From assembly GCA_001304425.1 (NCBI GenBank), contig LJTS01000007.1, forward strand, positions 1 through 21,143: a DNA stretch of 21,143 bases, written 5' to 3'. Shown one piece after another: positions 8,125 to 16,988 of the stretch. The notes under the pieces are model-generated. The model made no database searches and was not told where the DNA came from. It worked only from the letters and a program-made list of their open reading frames with translations. Source of the DNA: Betaproteobacteria bacterium SG8_40 (lineage in GTDB: Bacteria > Pseudomonadota > Gammaproteobacteria > Burkholderiales > Eutrophovitaceae). How positions within the stretch are numbered: position 1 is the first letter of the stretch; the number at the start of each line of letters is the position of its first letter. The translations under genes and the position numbers were made by a program.

Positions 8125-8741
8125 GACGCTTCTCCCGGGTCCCGCTTTTCAGCCGGCATCGAAACCAGCCTGACCCTGTCGGCCCTGCGGGTCGATACCT
8201 GTTTCGAAGGAGCCTGGTACTTGTTGTCCTTGCGCTTGCGAAGCGTCAGCGCGATGGCGGCCACAATCGCTACCAGCAAAATGACCGCCGCAATCTCGAA
8301 CGCGTAAACGTAATCGGTGTAAAGAATTCCGCCTAACTCGCGCGTGTTGCTGTAACCGGGATCCGCTCCGGACGGCTTTGGCATCTCCGACAGGTTGAAA
8401 TACCGTCCGCCCAGGATCACCGCCATTTCCATTACCATCACGCCCGCCACGACCAGTGCCGGCAGCAGATAATCCCAATAGCCTTCGCGCAAACGGTCCA
8501 GGTTTATGTCCAGCATCATGACGACGAAAAGGAAAAGCACCATGACTGCGCCAACATAGACCAGCACCAGGGCGATTGCCAAAAATTCGGCCTCGAGCAG
8601 CAGCCACAACGCAGCCGCCGTAAAAAACGACAGTACCAGCGACAGCGCCGCGTGGACCGGATTGCGCGCCGTGATCACCCGCAAGGCTGCGAGAATCAGT
8701 ATCGTCGCGAAAAAATAGAATGCGCCTTTTTCGAAGTCCAT
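8121..8741 (-). CDS. nuoJ: NADH-quinone oxidoreductase subunit J
   Basis: The 206-residue product is a five-helix membrane subunit of complex I next to NuoK and NuoA. The N-terminus MDFEKGAFYFFATILILAA followed by RVITARNPVHAALSL aligns with known NuoJ. VLVYVGAVMVLFLFVVMMLDI is the characteristic third helix with its pi-bulge region. The frame remains open to a TTG at 8804, but those extra residues look unlike NuoJ and the TTG lacks a ribosome site, so ATG 8741 is preferred. With this start there is a 91-nt gap after nuoI, unusually long for this cluster. The C-terminal tail is basic (KRKDNKYQAPSKQ). Confidence 0.95.
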   Translation of the reverse strand: MDFEKGAFYFFATILILAALRVITARNPVHAALSLVLSFFTAAALWLLLEAEFLAIALVLVYVGAVMVLFLFVVMMLDINLDRLREGYWDYLLPALVVAGVMVMEMAVILGGRYFNLSEMPKPSGADPGYSNTRELGGILYTDYVYAFEIAAVILLVAIVAAIALTLRKRKDNKYQAPSKQVSTRRADRVRLVSMPAEKRDPGEAS

Positions 8742-8832
8742 ATCGGCTAACGGGCGAACAAGGGAAAGTCTCGCTTCAACACGCGGCCTTTCGCCGGGAA
8801 ACAATCGCGAAGCAGCTTGGCAGGCGGCTGAG

Positions 8833-9324
8833 TCATCTGTACTTTGCGTCCTCGGCGCGATCTTGCGCGATTTCTTCTTCGTAACGGTCGCCTATCGCGA
8901 GCAGCATTTCCTTGGTGTAGACGAGGTCACCACGGCGCTCGCCGTGATACTCGAGAATGCGCGTCTCCACGATCGAGTCGACGGGACATGATTCTTCGCA
9001 GAATCCGCAGAAGATGCACTTCGTCAAGTCAATGTCGTAGCGCGTCGTGCGACGGGTATTGTCTTCGCGTTTTTCCGATTCAATAGTAATGGCCAACGCC
9101 GGACACACTGCTTCACAGAGCTTGCAGGCGATACAGCGTTCTTCCCCGTTCGGATACCTGCGCAAGGCGTGCAAGCCGCGGAAACGCGGGCTTTGCGGTG
9201 TTTTCTCCTCCGGAAACTGGACGGTCAGCTTGGGCGACAGAAAATAGCGCCCGGTGAGCATCAGTCCCTTGACGAGCTCGAACAGAAGAAACGTGCGGAA
9301 AAAACTGCGGATGCGTTCCATCAT
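8833..9324 (-). CDS. nuoI: NADH-quinone oxidoreductase subunit I (two 4Fe-4S clusters)
   Basis: The 163-residue peripheral-arm subunit carries two ferredoxin-type motifs. CIACKLCEAVC supplies C64, C67, C70 and C74, and CIFCGFCEESC supplies C103, C106, C109 and C113. Together they bind clusters N6a and N6b, which pass electrons to N2 in NuoB. Each motif also donates its last cysteine to the other cluster, as in 2[4Fe-4S] ferredoxins. The ATG at 9324 has GAGAGGG five bases upstream; ATG 9321 directly follows and is equally possible. The gene lies 10 nt after the nuoH stop. Confidence 0.98.
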   Translation of the reverse strand: MMERIRSFFRTFLLFELVKGLMLTGRYFLSPKLTVQFPEEKTPQSPRFRGLHALRRYPNGEERCIACKLCEAVCPALAITIESEKREDNTRRTTRYDIDLTKCIFCGFCEESCPVDSIVETRILEYHGERRGDLVYTKEMLLAIGDRYEEEIAQDRAEDAKYR

Positions 9325-9334
9325 ATGCGCCCTC

Positions 9335-10354
9335 TCACCACGGCCACCAGCTCATGCGCATCAACACGCCAATCAACAACAGCCAGACGATGGTCAGCGG
9401 AATAAACACTTTCCAGCCAAGGCGCATGATCTGGTCGTAGCGATACCGCGGAAACGTAGCGCGGAACCACAAGAAGCAGAACAACAGGAACGCGACTTTC
9501 GCAGCGAACCAGAAAAAGCCGTCCGGCAGGAAAGGAAACGGGGACAACCAGCCGCCCAGGAACATCAAGGCGGCCAGCGCCGAGACGAGGATCATGTTGG
9601 CGTATTCGGCGAGGAAGAACACTGCAAATGCGGTGCCGGAATACTCGACGTGAAAGCCGGCCACGATTTCCGATTCGCCTTCGGCCACGTCAAACGGCGC
9701 ACGGTTCGTTTCCGCCACTGCCGAAATGAAATAGACGACGAACATCGGCAACAACGGCAGCAGGTTCCAGCCGAGCAAGCCGTATGCAGTTCGCTGGGAA
9801 TCAACGATCACCGACAGATTCAGGCTGCCCGACATCATCAGCACGCACACCAGCGCAAAGCCCATAGCGATTTCATAGGCGACGATCTGCGCCGCCGAGC
9901 GCATGGCACCCAGGAAGGCGTACTTCGAATTCGACGCCCATCCGGCAACAATGACGCCGTACACGCCCATGGATGTGATAGCCAGTACGTAGAGCAAGCC
10001 GGCATCGATGTTGGAGACCACGGCGCCGTCGGTGAATGGTATGACCGCCCAGGCCGCGAGCGCCGGCATCAGCGACAGCACCGGTGCGGATATAAAAAGG
10101 AATTTGTTGGCGCCGGTCGGAATGATGATTTCCTTCACCAGCAGCTTCAGCACGTCGGCGAACGGCTGCAACAGGCCCTTCGGACCCACCCGGTTCGGGC
10201 CCAGGCGCAGTTGCATGTAGCCGATGACCTTGCGCTCGGCGAGCGTCAGGTAGGCGACCGACAGCGTCACGGCGATGACAATGGCCACGATTTTTGCCAG
10301 CGTCCACAAGGTGGCCGCGGCCGGTGCCCCGATGATTTCGGCGAGCCACTCCAT
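9335..10354 (-). CDS. nuoH: NADH-quinone oxidoreductase subunit H
   Basis: The 339-residue membrane subunit helps form the quinone-binding chamber between the membrane arm and the NuoB/NuoD module. Diagnostic stretches are AERKVIGYMQLRLGPNRVGP, LLQPFADVLKLLVKE and NRAPFDVAEGESEIVAGFH with the following EYSG. The last of these carries the acidic loop lining the quinone entry path. The ATG at 10354 overlaps the nuoG TGA by one base (TGATG), so coupling with nuoG is likely. The frame is open upstream to 10459 but that part lies within nuoG and is not NuoH-like. Confidence 0.97.
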   Translation of the reverse strand: MEWLAEIIGAPAAATLWTLAKIVAIVIAVTLSVAYLTLAERKVIGYMQLRLGPNRVGPKGLLQPFADVLKLLVKEIIIPTGANKFLFISAPVLSLMPALAAWAVIPFTDGAVVSNIDAGLLYVLAITSMGVYGVIVAGWASNSKYAFLGAMRSAAQIVAYEIAMGFALVCVLMMSGSLNLSVIVDSQRTAYGLLGWNLLPLLPMFVVYFISAVAETNRAPFDVAEGESEIVAGFHVEYSGTAFAVFFLAEYANMILVSALAALMFLGGWLSPFPFLPDGFFWFAAKVAFLLFCFLWFRATFPRYRYDQIMRLGWKVFIPLTIVWLLLIGVLMRMSWWPW

Positions 10355-12750
10355 CAGCTGTCGACCTCCGCGACCGCGGCAAGCCGCTCGACGCTTACGG
10401 TACCGAAAGGCGATCCGAGCTGCGACGTTGCGGCGTTGGCCGCGGCGACCCGCACGCATCCGTCGGGAAGCCGGTCGTCCCGTGCAACCGTGAGAATTGC
10501 CTCGCCGCCGTCCTGGGAGACACGCACCCGGTCTCCGGCGCTTAACGCCAGCCGTTCGATCAGGCGTGCATTCATCCAGGCGTGCCCAACATCGGCATCG
10601 CGGGTTTGCTGAAGCGAGCCGGCACGCCGCACGATGCCGTCAGCATGGTAGGCAGGCACTTCACCGATGCGCTCGATCGCGTCCGGATTCGTCGCTGATA
10701 CGGCACCCGCGGAAACGTCCGGCGCCGCATGACTCTTGTTATCGAGACGCCCCTCGACGCTGCCGATCGCGTCCGCCATCTGTTGCCGTACGTCGTCAAT
10801 CGTTTCGTAATCGAACCCGTCGAGCTGGAGCAAATTCCCCATTACACGCAGCACCTTCCAGGCCGGGCGAGTATCCCCCAGCGGCGGCACCACACCATTG
10901 AAATGCTGGGTCCGTCCTTCGAGATTGACAAATGTGCCGGCGGTTTCGGTAAACGGCGAAACCGGCAGCAACACCCGGGCATAGTCAAGCGCACGGTGTT
11001 TGTATGGCGACATCGCGACGACCAGTTCCGCGGATTGCATCGCGGCAAGGGCTGCGCCCGGTAACGCCATGTCGAGTTCCGGTTCGGCGTGCAACAGGAT
11101 GTAGGCCTTGAGCGGGCTGCTTATCATGTCGCGCGCGTTACGGCCGGAAGAGTTGCTGCTGGAAGAAGCCCCACCCGGCACGGCGCCGCACAGGTAACCG
11201 CCCATCGTGTTGGCGCCGTCGACCAGCACGCCAACCCGGCCGCCGACAATCGATGCAAGCAGATTGGCAAGTGAGCGGATATGCGACCACTGCGGGTGCT
11301 GTTGCGCGAGGTTGCCCAGCAGTATCGCCTTGTTGTCGCCGCCAGCAAGGCTCTCGGCGATTTGCCTCGCGTTGTCATCGACGACCGCCTGCGCGATCTG
11401 CGGCGCAATACTGACACCGGCCCGCTCGGCGGCCGCTTTCGCTACTGCTGCGATCGTATCGGCAATCCGCCCGGGGGCAACGATCGCACGACCGTGAGTG
11501 CGCACCAGCAAATCGTCGCCCACGGAATTGATTACGTTCAGGTGCGATCCGTTCTTTCGGACCGCCTGCCGGATGCGCTGCGCCAGCAGCGGATGTTCCT
11601 TGCGCACGTTCGATCCGATCAGCAGCACGCGATCGAGATTATTCAGGTCGGCCACCTTCATGCCAAGCCAGGGAATGCCGGCGCCCGGGACGTCGCCGGA
11701 GAAATCGAGCTGACGCAGCCGGAAATCTACGTTATCGCTGCCCATGGAGCGAAGCAGCTTTTGCAGCAGGAAGAACTCCTCGGATGTCGCTTGCGCAGTC
11801 GCGAGCGCGCCCAGCGCAGCCGGACCGTGCGCCTCACGCAGCCGCGACAATTCCGATGTGACGTACTCGAGCGCCGTTGCCCAGTCGACTTCCTGCCAGC
11901 GCCCGTCGCGTTTGACCATCGGCGTGGTCAGCCGCTCCTTCGAAGTGAGGCCCTCGTAGGAAAAACGGTCACGATCCGACAGCCAGCATTCGTTAACGTC
12001 CTCGTTTTCGCGCGGCAGCACCCGCATAACCCGGTTCTGCTTGACCTGCACCACGAGGTTCGAGCCCAGACTGTCGTGCGGCGATACCGAGCGGCGACGC
12101 GACAGTTCCCAGGTGCGTGCGCTGTAGCGAAACGGCTTCGATGTCAGGGCTCCGACCGGGCATACGTCGATCATGTTTCCTGAAAGTTCCGAATCTACCG
12201 TGTGCCCGACGAAGGCCATGATTTCGGAATGTTCGCCCCGGCCAGCCATGCCGAGTTCCATGATGCCGGCGATCTCCTGACCGAAACGCACACAGCGCGT
12301 GCAGTGGATGCAACGCGACATTTCTTCGGCTGACACCAGCGGTCCGAGATCCTTGTGGCCAACGACGCGCTTGCCCTCGTGAAAGCGCGAACTCGAACCG
12401 CCATAACCAACCGCCAGGTCCTGCAACTGGCATTCACCGCCCTGATCGCAAATCGGGCAGTCGAGTGGATGATTGATCAGCAGAAACTCCATCACGGCTT
12501 TCTGCGCGTTGATCGCCAATTCAGAATGCGTCCAGACTTTCATGCCCTCTGTGACGGGAGTTGCACAGGCGGGCAGGGGCTTGGGCGCTTTTTCGACCTG
12601 CACCAGGCACATGCGGCAATTGGCCGCAATCGAGAGCTTCTTGTGATAGCAGAAATGCGGTACGTAGATGCCCAGCTTGTTGGCGGCATCCATCACCGTA
12701 CTGTGTTCGGCGACCTCGACCGTCTTGCCATCGATTTCAAGCGTGATCAT
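10354..12750 (-). CDS. nuoG: NADH-quinone oxidoreductase subunit G (Fe-S, molybdopterin-oxidoreductase fold)
   Basis: The 798-residue peripheral-arm subunit carries three clusters. The N-terminal 2Fe-2S domain has C34, C45, C48 and C62 (cluster N1b). N5 has the H94/C98/C101/C107 ligand set, and N4 has C147, C150, C153 and C197. The rest is a cofactor-free molybdopterin-oxidoreductase-like domain. The region where E. coli-type NuoG carries four cysteines for the off-path cluster N7 (here about 221-230, SVSPHDSLGS) has none, and the protein is about 110 residues shorter than the E. coli one. A serine-rich insertion sits near 540 (GGASSSSNSSG). The ATG at 12750 lies four bases after the nuoF stop. 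It passes electrons from NuoE/NuoF towards NuoI. Confidence 0.97.
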   Translation of the reverse strand: MITLEIDGKTVEVAEHSTVMDAANKLGIYVPHFCYHKKLSIAANCRMCLVQVEKAPKPLPACATPVTEGMKVWTHSELAINAQKAVMEFLLINHPLDCPICDQGGECQLQDLAVGYGGSSSRFHEGKRVVGHKDLGPLVSAEEMSRCIHCTRCVRFGQEIAGIMELGMAGRGEHSEIMAFVGHTVDSELSGNMIDVCPVGALTSKPFRYSARTWELSRRRSVSPHDSLGSNLVVQVKQNRVMRVLPRENEDVNECWLSDRDRFSYEGLTSKERLTTPMVKRDGRWQEVDWATALEYVTSELSRLREAHGPAALGALATAQATSEEFFLLQKLLRSMGSDNVDFRLRQLDFSGDVPGAGIPWLGMKVADLNNLDRVLLIGSNVRKEHPLLAQRIRQAVRKNGSHLNVINSVGDDLLVRTHGRAIVAPGRIADTIAAVAKAAAERAGVSIAPQIAQAVVDDNARQIAESLAGGDNKAILLGNLAQQHPQWSHIRSLANLLASIVGGRVGVLVDGANTMGGYLCGAVPGGASSSSNSSGRNARDMISSPLKAYILLHAEPELDMALPGAALAAMQSAELVVAMSPYKHRALDYARVLLPVSPFTETAGTFVNLEGRTQHFNGVVPPLGDTRPAWKVLRVMGNLLQLDGFDYETIDDVRQQMADAIGSVEGRLDNKSHAAPDVSAGAVSATNPDAIERIGEVPAYHADGIVRRAGSLQQTRDADVGHAWMNARLIERLALSAGDRVRVSQDGGEAILTVARDDRLPDGCVRVAAANAATSQLGSPFGTVSVERLAAVAEVDS

Positions 12751-12754
12751 CGAT

Positions 12755-14059
12755 TCAACCCACCTGACATTTCTTGTTCTCGATGTGATACTCGAACTCG
12801 GACCGGAAATGCTTGATAAAGCTTTTCACCGGCAGCGCCGCAGCATCACCGAGTGCACAGATCGTGCGTCCGGCAATGTTGTCAGCCACCGAGACCAGCG
12901 CATCGAGGTCGTCCGGCTGGCCTTTACCCTGCTCGATGCGGCGAACCATGCGGTACAGCCATCCCGTACCTTCGCGGCAGGGCGTGCACTGTCCGCAGGA
13001 TTCTTCGTGATAGAAATAGGACAAACGCAGCAGACAGTTCACCATGCAACGCGTTTCGTCCATCACGATGACGGCGCCCGAACCGAGCATGGAGCCGGCC
13101 TTGGCAATGGAATCGTAATCCATGTCGGTGGCCATCATGATCTCCGCCGGCAGCACCGGCATCGACGAGCCACCCGGAATCACCGCCTTGAGCGCGTGAC
13201 CCGCACGCACGCCGCCCGCCATGTTCAGCAAGTCCGCAAACGGGGTGCCGAGCTTCACTTCAAAATTGCCTGGCCGCTCAACATCGCCCGAAACGGAAAA
13301 AATCTTGGTTCCGCCGTTATTCGGGCGGCCGAGATTGAGAAACGCTTCGCCACCATTACGCATCAACCATGGCACCGCAGCAAAGGTTTCCGTGTTGTTT
13401 ATCGTGGTGGGCTTGCCATAGAGGCCGTAACTGGCTGGAAACGGCGGCTTGAACCTTGGCTGGCCCTTCTTTCCCTCCAGCGATTCAAGCAACGCGGTCT
13501 CCTCGCCGCAGATATACGCGCCCCACCCGTGGTGCGCGTGCAACTGGAAGCTGAAGTCGGAACCGAGAATGTTGTTGCCCAGATAGCCGGCCGAACGCGC
13601 TTCTTCCAGCGCTTCCTCGAAGCGTTCGTAGACTTCCCAGATCTCGCCGTGGATGTAGTTGTAACCCACGGCAATACCCATTGCATAAGCGGCGATCGCC
13701 ATGCCTTCGATGACGACGTGCGGGTTGTAGCGCAGGATGTCGCGGTCCTTGAACGTGCCGGGCTCACCCTCATCGGAATTGCACACCAGATACTTGACGC
13801 CCTCGTATCCCCTGGGCATGAAACTCCACTTCAGGCCGGTAGGGAACCCGGCGCCCCCGCGACCGCGCAGGGCGGATTTCTTGACTTCGGCGATGACATC
13901 TTCAGGCGTCATGCGTTCGGAAAGAATCCGGCGCAGCGCCTGGTAGCCTTCGCGTGCCTCGTAGTCCTTCAGGCGCCAGTTGAGCCCGTCCAGGCCCTTC
14001 ATGATTACGGCGTCGGGACCATATACGTCAGATGGAAAAGGAGGCAACGGCGCGTTCAT
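12755..14059 (-). CDS. nuoF: NADH-quinone oxidoreductase subunit F (NADH/FMN-binding, 4Fe-4S)
   Basis: The 434-residue flavoprotein subunit oxidises NADH at FMN and passes electrons to cluster N3. The glycine-rich nucleotide loop GRGGAGFPTG (66-75) and the flavin/NADH segment NSDEGEPGTFKDRD (94-107) are intact. N3 ligands C355, C358, C361 (ESCGQCTPCREG) and C401 (TICALGDAAALP) are all present. The ATG at 14059 overlaps the nuoE TGA by four bases (ATGA). The frame runs on to 14170, but those residues come from inside nuoE in another frame and are not NuoF-like. Confidence 0.98.
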   Translation of the reverse strand: MNAPLPPFPSDVYGPDAVIMKGLDGLNWRLKDYEAREGYQALRRILSERMTPEDVIAEVKKSALRGRGGAGFPTGLKWSFMPRGYEGVKYLVCNSDEGEPGTFKDRDILRYNPHVVIEGMAIAAYAMGIAVGYNYIHGEIWEVYERFEEALEEARSAGYLGNNILGSDFSFQLHAHHGWGAYICGEETALLESLEGKKGQPRFKPPFPASYGLYGKPTTINNTETFAAVPWLMRNGGEAFLNLGRPNNGGTKIFSVSGDVERPGNFEVKLGTPFADLLNMAGGVRAGHALKAVIPGGSSMPVLPAEIMMATDMDYDSIAKAGSMLGSGAVIVMDETRCMVNCLLRLSYFYHEESCGQCTPCREGTGWLYRMVRRIEQGKGQPDDLDALVSVADNIAGRTICALGDAAALPVKSFIKHFRSEFEYHIENKKCQVG

Positions 14060-14547
14060 CTGTTCTTCAACTCGTCGAGCATTTTGTCCAGATTGTCCGG
14101 CGTCATGAACGAGACCATTTCCCTGTCGTTGACAATACACACAGGGGCATCCCCGCACGCGCCCATGCACTCGCCTTCTTTCAGCGTAAATAGCCCGTCG
14201 TCGGTGGTCCCATTGAAACCGACTTTCAATTTGCTCTTCAGATGATCGGCCGCTTCATTGGCGCCACGCAGCGCACAGGGCAAATTGGTGCAGATCGTGA
14301 TCTTGAAGCGACCCGGCTTGTCGAGGTTGTACATCCCGTAGAAGGTCGCGACCTCCCACACCGCGATTGGCGGCATGTCGAGGTAGGCGGCGACCCACTC
14401 GATGATGTCCCCGGACAGCCAGCCTTTCTCATGCTGAGCGATCGCCAGCGATGACATCACTGCCGAAGCCTTGTGTTCGGCCGGATACTTGGCGATCTCC
14501 TTGTCGATTTTCGCAACCGCACCCGCGCTGAGCAGATTCGCCGCCAT
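14056..14547 (-). CDS. nuoE: NADH-quinone oxidoreductase subunit E (2Fe-2S)
   Basis: The 163-residue thioredoxin-like subunit binds cluster N1a next to the FMN of NuoF. Ligands are C86 and C91 (CTNLPC) and C127 and C131 (CMGAC), the expected C-x4-C / C-x3-C pattern. WEVATFYGMYN is the usual family signature before them. The ATG at 14547 shares one base with the nuoD TGA (TGATG). A TTG just before it, at 14550, is in frame but less likely as the start. The TGA overlaps the nuoF ATG. Confidence 0.98.
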   Translation of the reverse strand: MAANLLSAGAVAKIDKEIAKYPAEHKASAVMSSLAIAQHEKGWLSGDIIEWVAAYLDMPPIAVWEVATFYGMYNLDKPGRFKITICTNLPCALRGANEAADHLKSKLKVGFNGTTDDGLFTLKEGECMGACGDAPVCIVNDREMVSFMTPDNLDKMLDELKNR

Positions 14548-15800
14548 CAACGGTCCACCTCGCCGAATACAATATCCTGCGTGCCGATAATCGCAACCAT
14601 GTCGGCAATCATGTGCCCGCGTGACATTTCGTCAAGCGCCGACAGGTGCACGAAACCAGGCGCACGTATCTTCAGGCGATAAGGCTTGTTCGCGCCGTCG
14701 GACACCAGATAGATACCGAACTCTCCCTTTGGCGCTTCCACGGCAGCATAGGTTTCGCCCGCCGGCACATGGAAGCCTTCGGTAAACAGCTTGAAGTGAT
14801 GAATCAACTCTTCCATGTTGGTCTTCATCGACACGCGCGATGGCGGCGCAATCTTGTGGTTGTCGCTCATCACCGGGCCGGGATTCTTGCGCAACCAGTC
14901 GATACACTGCCGGACGATGCTGTTTGACTGGCGCATTTCCTCGATGCGCACCAGGTAACGGTCGTAACAATCGCCGTTAACGCCGACCGGTATGTCAAAG
15001 TCGACGCGGTCATACACTTCGTAGGGTTGTTTCTTGCGCAAGTCCCATGCGATGCCGGAGCCACGCAACATCGGTCCGGTAAATCCCAGCGCAAGCGCCC
15101 GTTCGGGCGACACCACGCCGATGCTCACTGTGCGTTGTTTCCAGATGCGGTTTTCCGTGAGCAGCGTTTCGTACTCATCGACCTTCTGCGGAAACCGCGT
15201 CGCAAAATCTTCGATGAAGTCGAGCAGGGAACCTTCGCGGTTGGCATTGAGCTTCCGAACCGTCTTCTCGTCGCGAAACTTCGAGGGCTGATACTGCGGC
15301 ATCGCTTCGGGCAGGTCACGATAAACACCGCCGGGGCGGTAATACGCCGCGTGCAGGCGCGCGCCCGAGACCGCCTCATAGCAATCCATCAAATCTTCGC
15401 GTTCGCGAAAACAGTACAGGAACATCGTCATGGCACCGACATCGAGCGCATGCGCGCCGAGCCAGAGCAGGTGGTTCAGGATGCGCGTGATCTCGTCAAA
15501 CATGACGCGAATGTACTGGGCGCGAAGCGGCACTTCGATCTCGAGCAGTTTCTCGATTGCCATTACATAGGCGTGCTCGTTGCACATCATCGAGACGTAG
15601 TCGAGGCGGTCCATGTAGGGGACCGACTGAATGAACATCTTGTGCTCGGCGAGTTTTTCGGTGCCCCGGTGCAGCAAGCCGATATGCGGGTCGGCGCGCT
15701 CGATGACCTCGCCGTCCAGTTCGAGCACCAGGCGCAGTACGCCGTGGGCCGCCGGATGCTGCGGCCCGAAGTTCATCGTGTAGTTACGTATTTCAGCCAC
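14547..15800 (-). CDS. nuoD: NADH-quinone oxidoreductase subunit D (49 kDa)
   Basis: The 417-residue peripheral-arm subunit forms, with NuoB, the quinone reduction site. It belongs to the hydrogenase large-subunit fold without the nickel ligands. MNFGPQHPAAHGVLRLVLEL with its conserved histidines, DVGAMTMFLYCFREREDLMD and the terminal DIVFGEVDR are typical. It is a separate gene, not fused to nuoC as in E. coli. I chose the GTG at 15800 because VAEIRNYTMNFG then gives the family start and exactly the usual 417 residues. An ATG at 15854 in the same frame would add 18 non-homologous residues. No strong ribosome site is visible for either. With GTG the gap to nuoC is 83 nt. Confidence 0.93.
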   Translation of the reverse strand: MAEIRNYTMNFGPQHPAAHGVLRLVLELDGEVIERADPHIGLLHRGTEKLAEHKMFIQSVPYMDRLDYVSMMCNEHAYVMAIEKLLEIEVPLRAQYIRVMFDEITRILNHLLWLGAHALDVGAMTMFLYCFREREDLMDCYEAVSGARLHAAYYRPGGVYRDLPEAMPQYQPSKFRDEKTVRKLNANREGSLLDFIEDFATRFPQKVDEYETLLTENRIWKQRTVSIGVVSPERALALGFTGPMLRGSGIAWDLRKKQPYEVYDRVDFDIPVGVNGDCYDRYLVRIEEMRQSNSIVRQCIDWLRKNPGPVMSDNHKIAPPSRVSMKTNMEELIHHFKLFTEGFHVPAGETYAAVEAPKGEFGIYLVSDGANKPYRLKIRAPGFVHLSALDEMSRGHMIADMVAIIGTQDIVFGEVDR

Positions 15801-15883
15801 GGCAGGCAACGCCCGACAGTTGTCTGATGGCGGCCCGCAATAAACAGCCGCCATTCATCGGCACGGCCATCAAGCGCGGTAAT

Positions 15884-16477
15884 TTACTCTGCGTCGCCAT
15901 AATTTTCTTCACGAACGACCCGCGGCACAATTTCGCGCGGCTCGATGGTGACCGGTTGGTAAATCACGCGCTGCTGCTCCGGGTCGTAGCGCATTTCCAC
16001 GTTGCCAGACAACGGAAAGTCCTTGCGAAACGGATGCCCGACAAAACCGTAGTCGGTAAGCAAGCGGCGCAAGTCAGGGTGGCCGGTGAAAACGATTCCG
16101 AACAGGTCGAACGCCTCTCGCTCGAACCAGTTCGCCGATGGCCAGATATCGACGACCGAATCGACGGCCGGAAAATCATCGTCGCTGCAATACACCCGGA
16201 CACGCAACCGCCGGTTATGCTCAATCGAAAGCAGATGGTAGACGACGGCAAACCGGGGGCCTGATGCGCGTGCATGGTCGCGGTAATCGAGACCACACAG
16301 ATCGATCAACTGCGCGAACAGGAATTCGGGTCGGTCACGCAAGTCATGCATGACTCCCGTCAATTCCGCCGCCGGGACCTCCAGCGTCAGTTCGCCGAGC
16401 GCGATGTCGAGCTGCCTGACGCGATCGCCAAGCGCCGATCGCAGTTGTTGCTCCAGCGAGTGCAGACTCGTGCTCAT
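15884..16477 (-). CDS. nuoC: NADH-quinone oxidoreductase subunit C (30 kDa)
   Basis: The 197-residue peripheral subunit binds no cofactor and stabilises the NuoB-NuoD-NuoI connection. The family signature WFEREAFDLFGIVFTGHPDL, followed by RRLLTDYGFVGHPFRKDFPL, is complete. The C-terminal tail (VTIEPREIVPRVVREENYGD) is typical of stand-alone NuoC. The ATG at 16477 follows nuoB by 21 nt. No clear Shine-Dalgarno is seen there. Confidence 0.97.
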   Translation of the reverse strand: MSTSLHSLEQQLRSALGDRVRQLDIALGELTLEVPAAELTGVMHDLRDRPEFLFAQLIDLCGLDYRDHARASGPRFAVVYHLLSIEHNRRLRVRVYCSDDDFPAVDSVVDIWPSANWFEREAFDLFGIVFTGHPDLRRLLTDYGFVGHPFRKDFPLSGNVEMRYDPEQQRVIYQPVTIEPREIVPRVVREENYGDAE

Positions 16478-16498
16478 CTTGATGTCGCGACCGCGATG

Positions 16499-16975
16499 CT
16501 ATCGGGCAATCGTATTGGTCCTTCGGATCTTGTTCTGAAGCTGGATGATTCCGTAGAGCAACGCTTCGGAGGTCGGCGGACAGCCGGGCACGTATACATC
16601 GACCGGAACGATGCGATCGCAACCACGCACGACCGAGTACGAGTAATGATAGTAACCACCACCGTTGGCACATGAGCCCATGGAAATCACCCAGCGCGGC
16701 TCAGCCATCTGGTCATAAACCTTGCGCAAGGCCGGCGCCATCTTGTTGCAAAGAGTTCCGGCGACGATCATCACGTCAGATTGTCGCGGGCTCGGGCGGA
16801 ATACCACGCCAAAGCGATCCAGGTCGTAACGGGAAGCACCGGCATGCATCATCTCGACGGCACAGCAAGCGAGCCCAAAGGTCATTGGCCACATCGAGCC
16901 GGTACGCGTCCAGTTGATCACGTTGTCGATCGATGTCGTGACGAATCCCTGTTCGCTCAGACCTTGATTGCTCAT
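16499..16975 (-). CDS. nuoB: NADH-quinone oxidoreductase subunit B (cluster N2)
   Basis: The 158-residue subunit holds the terminal cluster N2 that reduces quinone. The tandem cysteines C37 and C38 (GLACCAVEMMH), C102 (GSCANGGGYYHYSY) and C132 (VPGCPPTSEALL) are the expected ligand set. The ATG at 16975 lies 13 nt after the nuoA stop, with a GGGG stretch upstream. The N-terminus is short, like the versions in other non-enteric proteobacteria. Confidence 0.98.
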   Translation of the reverse strand: MSNQGLSEQGFVTTSIDNVINWTRTGSMWPMTFGLACCAVEMMHAGASRYDLDRFGVVFRPSPRQSDVMIVAGTLCNKMAPALRKVYDQMAEPRWVISMGSCANGGGYYHYSYSVVRGCDRIVPVDVYVPGCPPTSEALLYGIIQLQNKIRRTNTIAR

Positions 16976-16988
16976 GATTCGACCCCGC

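Noticed and set aside
9254..10612. 452-codon plus-strand open frame antisense to nuoH and nuoI
   Set aside because: Low-complexity composition rich in His, Gln and Arg is typical of the complement of GC-rich membrane-protein genes; no domain is recognisable.
12668..14245. 525-codon open frame on the plus strand antisense to nuoF
   Set aside because: It mirrors nuoF codon structure, has His/Arg/Gln-rich composition with no recognisable domain, and lies wholly opposite genes with intact family motifs.
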